64,000 bases of DNA from the NCBI GenBank assembly GCA_014773175.1, contig VXCM01002105.1, positions 18,169-82,168 of the forward strand. Direction: 5' to 3'. The notes below the pieces were generated by a model that made no database searches, was not told the DNA's origin, and was given only the letters and a program-made list of their open reading frames with translations. How positions within the stretch are numbered: the stretch's first letter is position 1; the number at the start of each line of letters is the position of its first letter. Shown one piece after another: positions 1 through 64,000 of this stretch. The position numbers and the translations under genes were made by a program. This DNA comes from Lucifuga dentata. Taxonomy: Eukaryota; Chordata; Actinopteri; Ophidiiformes; Bythitidae.

Positions 1-29
1 TGACCTGTGAAGAATGATCTTTTGAGTTG

Positions 30-560
30 CTTTTTGCACATCTTAGTATTCTTACTTAAAGCTCTAAGATTATGGTCGCTGCATCCAACAGGAGCAGAAA
101 CGGCTTTAGATCATACATCAGGAATATTTGCGAATACATGATCAATGCATGTAGACGTCATGAGACCACCTGCATTTGTGATAATCCTGGTGGGTTTTGA
201 CACGGCCTGTTTAGATCGCATGCGTTAGCCACAGCATGAAATTTGTTCCTCAAAGGGCACGTTTGTTGAAGTCGCCCATCAAAAATATGTCTTTTTTTTC
301 TTCTGAGATTTTATCCAAAAAAACTCACAAATTCTGTTGAATTATGAAATGTTAGAACTCGGCGGCCTATAAAAGCACCGTATTAATAAAAGTTTCACAT
401 ATGTGGGATGGATTAGAACACAGATAGCTTCATTATATAACCACAGGTCAGTGCAAAGTATAACAGGAATGTGACTGAATATGAAGTGCTACACCACCGC
501 CATGTTTATTTCTATCTTTCTGATGAATCCAAATGAGTCTCAGTTAAAGCCAGTAGATGG
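30..560 (-). mobile_element. Non-LTR retrotransposon endonuclease fragment
   Basis: Reading the minus strand gives broken pieces of an APE-type LINE endonuclease. A GGVALHI-like piece lies near 500, then FLDKISEEKKDIFLMGDFN-like residues (GDFN at 265-276), then IDHVFANIPDV and VGCSDHNL near 70-150. These are the usual endonuclease motifs in the right order. In-frame stops and frame changes show it is dead. The clade is not certain, and no reverse transcriptase follows inside the window. Confidence 0.65.
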
Positions 561-721
561 ATGTTGTTAAGAACTATTACAGAGTAAATATCGTGGATCT
601 TATATCTTAAACTGCATACATTTAATTGAGCTATGGACAGATTCTTACTTGAAAATCCAGATATGGTGGTTAGATTTCTCATCGGTATTTAGCCAATATT
701 GGCATACAAGTGGTACATCTA

Positions 722-1036
722 CTTATAAAGGCAGAAATCTCTGTCTGTGGCACCAACATCTCTAGAACCTGGCACTGTATGAAGCTGATATTCAGCAGCT
801 TTATTGCTCAAGGTCATGTGCGAAGTTGTTTGGATGAGCGGTTCTCGAATTGAGCTGTGCCGGTAAAAAGTAGTCCATGCGGCAGGATACGCTCTGGTCC
901 AGTGGCACGGTCTCAACCTGACCCCATACAGCAAACAAAGCTACCTCACAAGGACGTGCAGAACTAAATGATGGCAGGCTGCAGCACCATAAAGTCCAGC
1001 CCATTCTGAACAGTCACGTTTTGAAAGGGGCACTGC
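722..1036 (-). repeat. Dispersed ~300-bp repeat, family A, copy 1
   Basis: This segment matches 11461-11720 in the same orientation and 22135-22410 in the opposite one. Shared blocks include GGTTCTAGAGAT, CACAGCTCAATT and AAAAAGTAGTCCATG. No coding capacity is convincing; ORFs across it are incidental. The family is not one I can name. Confidence 0.6.
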
Positions 1037-1044
1037 ACTAGTAT

Positions 1045-1330
1045 TTCAGAAATGCAATGTCTCCTGTCTTCTTGCCTTCCTCAGCTGAGGCAGCAAGTCC
1101 TTTCTCTTCTTTTTAACGGCTTCTGAGAAATCTTCATTAATATATATGTTAGTGCCCTTCAGCTTTTGGCAGCTGAGAGAATTTTCTCTCTGTCCTTGTA
1201 ACGCAGCAGCTTCACCGCTACCTGGCGTGGCCTGTCCCCCTCTTTGTGCATGGTCCTTAATGTGATGTGCTGCTGGGACACTTGAAGGCCTTTGAAGTGC
1301 TGAGGAGGTTCTACTTAAAGCTGCTTAAAG
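1045..1330 (-). pseudogene. L1 ORF1-like fragment, frameshifted
   Basis: The minus strand encodes a piece of an L1-type ORF1 RNA-binding protein: HKEGDRPRQVAVKLLRYKD, then REKILSAAK. After a one-base frame change near 1170 it continues as IYINEDFSEAVKKKRKDLL and ends near 1045 with a stop. This order is typical of the C-terminal half of L1 ORF1p. It is a relic, since the frame is broken and no ORF2 adjoins it. Confidence 0.65.
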
Positions 1331-1555
1331 CACCTCGTTGGCAGTTTGCCAGGCTGAGGAGGTGCACGGAGATGCTGAGGCGGTAGTTGATATGCTCACA
1401 GCGCTGCTCTCTCTCACGGAGCTGATTGAGATGCATCGCTCGCCCTCGTCTCTTGACCTTGAACGAGGATTAACGAGAGGTGACGAGCATAAATCATCGG
1501 CGCTCAGAATTCATGTTAATCAACCTCCACCACAACAAGACTTTTGGTAATTTAG

Positions 1556-1601
1556 GTAAAAAAAAAAAAAAAAANAAAAAAAAAAAAAAAAAAGAAAAAG
1601 G
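1556..1601. repeat. Poly-A run with single-N gap
   Basis: An A-rich run contains one N at 1575 and is flanked on both sides by the block GACTTTTGGTAATTTA. It looks like an unclosed assembly gap in a homopolymer. Confidence 0.7.
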
Positions 1602-2071
1602 ACTTTTGGTAATTTAATTCAAATGAGACGCAAATGAAGAGGTTTGAATGCTAAAGAGGTCGTTAGCAGATAAATGCTGTGTATTCAAAAGAAACTATTA
1701 TTCCTGGAAATGAAGTGCTGGGTTTCTACTTACTGCTCTTAAGTTGGCTGGTGGAGTGTTTGTGCCTGGAGGTAGAGAGGGGCGTGGAGTTTCCCACCGG
1801 TTCCTTACTGCAGTTCTGCAGTGGCTGATGAAACAAACTGCAATGATGTACCAGTGTAGCGTAAGAGTGCAGTCAAGTGTGAAAATACAATGAGAACAGC
1901 ATTGGTAAAAAAGAGAGAAAAACTGCTGTGCTTGTCTTTTTCCATCAATCACCACAAGTGATAAATTGTCATGATCAAAGGCTTATTTCTTCTTTTTTTA
2001 ATGACCATATCATCTGTTCTGCCCGTCCTTATTCTAGGTGACATGTAAAGGATACCGCTTGGCTTTGTTAG

Positions 2072-4249
<2,178 letters not shown>

Positions 4250-6795
4250 AAGTCTCTCTCTCTCTCACACACACACACACGCACGCACGCACAGCAGAAT
4301 ATTTCGGCAGGGACTCTGCAGGAGGACGTTCTCTTGCTGTTCACGCCCGTTTGTTTCTTCTCTCTATGAAATTTTAATCTCACACTTTGATTTTTTTCCG
4401 TGTTGATGTTTTCACATTTTCTACGTGTTTCTGTTGGATTGAAAAAGGGAGGACACACGCTCTCTCTCTCTCTCTCTTCTGTATATAAACCAAAATGTAT
4501 AACATCAAAGACATAAAAAAAAGCCTTTCTTTGCCAAATGAAATCGTATAGTTACTGGTTGTTAAATCTTTTTTATATTACTTGTTAACCTTTCTTTTTT
4601 TTTCTTTTTTTACTTATTATAGATACAGTTTGCCAAATGACATATTGCCAATGTTTGTTATGACAGGTCAGACAGAAATGCCACAAAACAAATCTTCAAT
4701 CAAAAGGTGTAATCATTTTAGAAATATCCTATTTATAATGTTTTGTAAAAGTAGTCAGGCTGGAGATGAAACCCGGTGATGTTCTGCAGATCTGATGTCT
4801 CCTCCAAAACTCCACATGCACAGCTCATGATGCGTTCACGGCCTTTGACGTGCCGGTGCTCAGCGTCCGTTCTGCAGTTCCAGTTTGAGGAAAGATGAAC
4901 CTCACAGCACTTTCTGTTGACCAGGAATATCTCACTGTGTATCATCCTGTCATGTTGCCAAGTCAAGGTGCAAAATGCATATCAGCGTGCACACGTTAAG
5001 CACAACAAGCCAAGTTCCCCTCGCCGCATCTCCCATCCTGGACGGGGTTACACGCCACACTGCTGCCCACAGCTATCCTCGGACTGTACAGGGTTACGTC
5101 TCGGTCGGACGACAGAAACGTCACGTGAGGCCGTCAATCCCAAAGATCACCATCATTTTCCTGTTTCCACTTCTGCTGCATGCTACCGCAACATTACTGT
5201 CCCAAAGAGTGTTGCAGGTACTGCATCATGTAAAATCAGAGGAGCTGCATGGCAGCCATATTCCACAGCAAAGTTTACATCAACCTGGATGACTAACATG
5301 TAACCCCGCCCCATGTGTAACCCTGCCCCAAGCTTGGAGATGCAGCGAAAACTGCAGAAAGCAGGTCTCTTGCCTGAACAGCCCAGGCGCAGCCATCATC
5401 ACTGCCAGCCTAACCAACAACCGCTAGAGGGTGCTGCGATGACCATGTCTCACAGGACTGCACGGATAACGCAGGACATGCAGGATACACACCAATGCAG
5501 CTCCGAACTGTGCCTTGATTATGTGTTGTTATTGTGAATCCAGCACAGCCTGCAGTGCATCTACATTTCTGTGGCGGAGCTGCCACTCAACATGGAACAT
5601 TTGCATGAGCTTTTCTACATGTGGGGGATTCATCCAGCACATGCACACACACACACAACTAGTTAGATCATTTTTAGTTACAAAAAGAGACACTGATTTA
5701 TCAGGAAGAGATGCAGAGACGAGTTTCCAGCATTTTAAACCTCAGAAACTCAGACATGTTTGTGCTGAAGCTCGCATCGTCATCACGTTCAAATGCGTTT
5801 TACATTCACGTTGCCACATGACAGCATCAGCAGAAGACAATGACATTTTCAAATTATATCAGGTGATGGTAATTGGATGAATAATAGTCTTAAAAGACAA
5901 CACATGCTTTTGAAAAGGGCATTGATCAGAGGCGTGATGGTGACAGAGACGTGAACGCTGAGAAAAGCACCGAGTTCACCTGTAGCACACCTTTTCATTT
6001 CACTTTGTTACTTTCTACACTGAAATGATCAGCTGTTGCAGCAGTTTGATTGCTGGTTTGAATCTCCACTGTGACCTGCATGCAGGAGGATTCAGCTCAG
6101 ACAGACTCGTGACCGGCCTCGCCGAGCGGCTACGTGTTCCACATCACGAGTGAGTCTGTGGATCGGGCTGCCATACAGCAGAAGCTGTCTGCTGGGAAGA
6201 ACAGAGAGCATGTGGAACTACTATTTAGTTTCATGTGTAGGTAAAATAATATATGGTTGTTGTGTCTGAGTCTAAGAAGTGTAAGAGTAGTGGAAAAAGA
6301 CTTAATATATGACGTCCCCTTTACTTCCCCTGCAGCGTTAACGTGTGCGAACCAAACTATCCATCACTGTTACATCACGTCTGTGACAGCAGCTGGTAGA
6401 AACGTCACTGTTGTTATCTGTGTGGAAAAGAAACTATATATTGTAAAGAAGATGACTGAATGACATTAAACAGTATTGTATGAAAAGTATCACTTTTACT
6501 TATTTTTATCACTTAGAAGTTCTAATATCAGTTACATTTCAGATTGTACACTAGTGATGTTTTTACTGGTACAGCAGAACACGCACACACACACCCCAAG
6601 GCGTGTGTTCTGTTCACACACTCTGACACACTGCGTTACTGCGGTCCTGCATGTCTCACATTTGAATTATACTGAATAATGTGGATTTTGCCAAATCTAT
6701 TAAAACCAGAAGTGTTATAAAATATTTGCTGCATTTTGTGAATGTGAACGTTCCAGTGTTAGAGATCAAATTGCTGAAATATTCATACATATATA
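4250..6795. other. Intergenic / 3' UTR stretch without recognised gene
   Basis: Between the PHLDB stop and the A2M 3' end I see only short (CA)n and (CT)n tracts, T-rich runs and unique sequence. ATTAAA occurs on the + strand near 6465 and 6699 and could serve PHLDB polyadenylation, but that would need a UTR above 2 kb. ORFs here show no family signature. Confidence 0.4.
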
Positions 6796-6801
6796 TTTAA
6801 T
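6796..6801 (-). promoter_or_regulatory. Candidate A2M polyadenylation signal ATTAAA
   Basis: The minus strand reads ATTAAA about 245 bases after the A2M stop. No AATAAA was noticed closer. This is position-based inference only. Confidence 0.35.
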
Positions 6802-7044
6802 TGCATCCTACAGTATAACAACAAATAGTTAAAAAAAAAAAAAAAGNAAAAAAAAAAAAAAAAGGTAAAAAATATTCTGAAAATTACACAAAATGGAATT
6901 TACTTCCAGTGTAACAGCTAGAAAATGCTAAAATGACTAAAATCTAGAGTTGTAAAACAAAAAAATCAGCTTCGGGAAGGTTTTTCTCCGATTCTTCTCA
7001 GCATAGAAATGACAGGCGCGCTGACGTCAGGGCGTGATAGGCAC

Positions 7045-60822
<53,778 letters not shown>

Positions 60823-60879
60823 CTGCACACAACAGAGGAGGAAAAGCAAACCACAGTGAACTTACATATTACTTACATT

Positions 60880-62965
60880 ACATTACAGAATCAACAATAC
60901 ACCTACATAACAGACCCAAAAGTACACTATGGAGAATTAACTATGGTAAAAACAAACAAACACATAAGCTTAGGAAAGATATAAGTAACTGTATAAAAGA
61001 TAATAAAAATAGTCAAGTAGACCCAACTATTGTGTGGGACACAGTCAAAGCAATAATGAGAGGAAAACTCATCTCAAAAACAGCATATATAAATAAGAAC
61101 AGGGCAAAATATAATGAATTAGAGAATACATTAAGAAAGTTAGAAAAACAACAAGCAGGTGAGGAGGTCTGACAAATAAGATAAAAGATGTAAGAAATCA
61201 AATAGATACAATTTTGAATGATGAAATAGACAAGAAATTGAGATTCACTAAAACATTTTATGAATCAGGCCCTAAGGCGACAAAAATTTTAGCAAAGCAC
61301 CTTAGGGCACAACAAATTAAACCTTCAATACATAAAATCAAAGACCCTGTAAGTAATAAATTAGTTTATGAACCAGGGGAAACTGAAAACATTTTACAGA
61401 ATATTACAAAACCCTATACTCGCAGCCTAAAAGCGATGATGAAGATATTATTAAAAAAAAAAAAAAAGCTTAGTGTCATTAGATTTGTCCTCTATAGGAA
61501 AAATACAAAACAACAAATTAATGGCCCCATTAAAAAGAAGAATTAAACTATCAATAAACTGAAAAGAAATGAGTTCAGGGAACGACAGGTTTCCAAATGA
61601 GGGTATAAAAGTTTTAAAGATGAGCTTGTACCTGTACTGTTACAATCCTGGAACTGGACAAGCTGTGGTACCACCATCATGGAAAGAGGCCACAATGTCA
61701 CTTATCCCAAAAGAAGTTAAAAATAAAGAATGTTGCACATCCTATCGACCAATCTATGTACTGAACATAGATTATAAACTGTTCATGTCCATAATTTCCA
61801 AAAGAACTGAGTATTTCCTGCCTGACTTAATAAATGAAGATCAAACAGGGTTTATAAAGGGTAGACAAACTCAGCATAATATCTAAGTCTGCTCTGGTCA
61901 GCCTTGATAGTTGGCCTTTCCTATATAGTTTGTTGGAGAGACTGGGATTCAATAGCCAATCCATTAGGTGCATACAAGCTTTATATAAAGGTCCAACTGC
62001 TAGAATAAAGGTCAATGCCACCTGACAGGCAGTTTTAAGCTGTTCAGAGGTTAAACCAGGGCTGCTGGTTTAGCCCTTTTTGTAATTTTCATAGAACCTC
62101 TGGTTCAGGCCATGAGACAAAATAATGAACTGAAGACAATTTATATAGCAAAAGAGGAACATATAACAGACCTTTTTGCTGATGATGCAATAAATTATCT
62201 CCAAAATCCAAATTTAACATTCCCCAATTGATGGGAACTCTGGATGACTTTAGTCAGATGTCAGGTTATAAATTGAACATTGAAAGAACACAGGTACTGT
62301 CTATTAATTATAAGCCAAGTCATGTAATCAGGCAGAACTACAACTTAAAGTGGGAAGCAAAATCAATAAAATACTCAGGAGTGCAAAATATTCAAGATTT
62401 GAACAAAATGCATCAATTACAACACAATAAACAAAAGGATCCAGAAGGATATAGCTAAATAGTCAACACTAGCACAGGATTTCACTTCAAGAGCTGAAGT
62501 GCTGGAAATGAATATTTTGCCGAGGTTGCTGTACCTCTTCCAGTCACTGCCATTTAGAATCCCAGAGCCTCACTTCATAACATGGGACAAAGAGATATCC
62601 AGATTTATCTGGGCAGGAGCAAAGCCAAGGGTAAAATTTAAAAATGTTGCTAATAGATAAAGAAAAAGGGGGCCTGGCACTGCCAAATCTGAGATGAGAC
62701 AATACTATTATGCTGCTCAAGTCCTTTGGTGTTCCCTAAATTACGAAGCTACATGGAAACATATTGGAGTTAAATCTGGGTCAGTTGCAACCCCAAGCTA
62801 TGCTAGGTGGGAGAGAATGTATAGATTTAAAGGGGGAAAATACCATCTTAGAGGAAAGAGTAAAAATATGGTATGAAATTGTCAAAAAATATAAAATGGA
62901 AGGTGACAAACTTCTGATATGGCCTTCACAGACCCCCAGATTTGGACCTACAGAGACATTATAAG
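60880..62965 (+). pseudogene. L1-like ORF2 relic (reverse transcriptase)
   Basis: Fragments in order: [85 protein letters not shown] with FIWAGAKPRVKFK, and KEKGGLALPNL. This is the fish L1 ORF2 layout from the end of the endonuclease linker through the thumb. Stops and frameshifts abound; the catalytic region reads FADDA. Confidence 0.85.
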
Positions 62966-63109
62966 GTGGGTAGATAAAGGAATAACAGCAGTGTGTATAT
63001 ATGTTGTATAAAAACTCAGTCAGGTTAGCTGGATTCAAGTTTTTAATTCTGAAATGTTTCACCATTCATCCAAATGGCTTCATCAGTCAGAAATGATGTT
63101 AAACCTCCA

Positions 63110-63125
63110 NTTTTTTTTTTTTTTT
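63110..63125. repeat. Poly-T with N gap
   Basis: N at 63111 followed by a T run; an unclosed gap. Confidence 0.7.
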
Positions 63126-63464
63126 GAATAATGTGTGTTGTAAAATGCATTATTCAAATTTAAAACAATGAGTAAATTTCAAGTAATAAATTTCAATTTC
63201 TAATTTTTAATGGTCCCCTGGTTGGATGCAGGACTTGTCCCCAAATGTCTCTGGAAGGGCAGACAGCAGCACTCTAGGTGGTGGTAGATTGTATCTGACT
63301 CCATTTCTGTTTCTGTTTCTGTTCTGTTCTGTGATTGGACTGTGTTTTCTTTTTCATTCTGCTAACTAATAATGCAGCTGCTTCAGAAAAGAAATGAGAG
63401 GGCTTTCCATTTAGTTTTGGCATGTCTATGCTGCCCCCTGCTGGACAACGCAACATAAAAAAGC

Positions 63465-63720
63465 CCTGGGGCCTCATTTATAACACTGTACGTGGAATCC
63501 ATACTAAAAGTTTACCTACGCTCAAAACAGGAAATGGCGTACACACAAAAATATTCAGATTTATAAAACCATGTGTACGCACGGCTTCAAGCAATTTTCC
63601 CTTTATAAATCACAACCAGCTAGGAAATGTGCGTACGTTAAAAATGCTCATATCCCGACCATGACACTCCCACAATTTACCATAATGGTGCATACAAAGA
63701 TATTTGTGAATATGTGAATA
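63465..63720. repeat. Possible MITE (GGGGCCTCATTTATAA end)
   Basis: GGGGCCTCATTTATAACACT and GTGTACGCACGGC with ACGTACGC-type motifs resemble ends of non-autonomous PIF/Harbinger-type elements common in fish. The second end is not seen. Confidence 0.35.
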
Positions 63721-63884
63721 CTCATATACAGAAAAATAATTTTGTACATCATTGCACTAAAGAGAGAATGGCGACTTCTCATTGGTAGATCAAGAAAAAA
63801 CAGTAATGAGGCAGGTTAGATTTGGAGCCTCAGCAGCAACAACAATCACAGCATGGTGCAGCTGGAAATGATATAATGATCACT

Positions 63885-63950
63885 TTAATAATAATACTAA
63901 TACTAATAATAATGATAATAAGAATAAGAATAAGAATAATCACTTTAATA
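63885..63950. repeat. (AAT)n/(AATAAG)n tract
   Basis: Imperfect trinucleotide run near the window edge. Confidence 0.85.
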
Positions 63951-64000
63951 AAGAGTAAATCATTTAGAATTTAGATTTACACTGACATAAAAGTTTGTCA

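Noticed and set aside
5313..5880. Small + strand genes downstream of PHLDB
   Set aside because: Short ORFs without signature, likely 3' UTR or intergenic.

Overview
The window is teleost-like nuclear DNA. It has long introns, GT/AG-bounded exons with matching phases, many microsatellites, and fish-type mobile DNA: RTE/Rex3-like, L2/Rex1-like and L1-like LINEs, BEL/Pao pieces, Tc1/mariner, hAT and TTAA-flanked elements, and a (CCAT)n-linked ubiquitous fish repeat. I see no operons, bacterial genes or CRISPR.

Two protein-coding genes are visible and they point tail to tail. On the + strand at the left edge are the last two coding exons of a PHLDB/LL5-type gene (2151-4249), encoding the C-terminal half of its PH domain and its stop. 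On the - strand an alpha-2-macroglobulin gene fills 60822 down to 7045. I reconstruct 26 consecutive coding exons (1104 codons plus stop) with unbroken phase: MG4/MG5, MG6 with the bait region, MG7, CUB, the thioester domain with GCGEQ, and the receptor-binding domain. The signal peptide and MG1-MG3 exons are not seen and should lie beyond 64000. The protein should be a secreted protease trap. The bait exon carries an Arg-Arg-Thr-Lys cluster, and the thioester domain has a His at the position that is catalytic in complement C3 and is Asn in human A2M.

Layout: 1-1600 LINE and L1 ORF1 debris; 2150-4250 PHLDB exons with a TTAA-flanked element in the intron; 4250-7044 intergenic and 3' UTR; 7045-27900 A2M 3' half (thioester and receptor-binding domains) with introns carrying a minisatellite, a 375-bp satellite, LINE and DNA-transposon relics; 27900-41040 one 13-kb intron packed with RTE LINE, Tc1, BEL/Pao, hAT and TIR elements; 41041-50831 MG7 to bait exons, with a 2-kb minisatellite and a 1.85-kb repeat element; 51034-60822 MG4-MG6 exons; 60880-64000 an L1 ORF2 relic and other repeats.

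Assembly quality affects the annotation. At least nine single-N gaps are flanked by 64-67 bp direct duplications (unmerged contig ends). One of them lies inside the thioester exon and creates a false frameshift. Separately, many perfect inverted duplications with very short spacers suggest template-switch events. I did not find a convincing undescribed coding system. The most promising leads are the A2M active-site variants, the inverted duplications and several uncharacterised repeat families.
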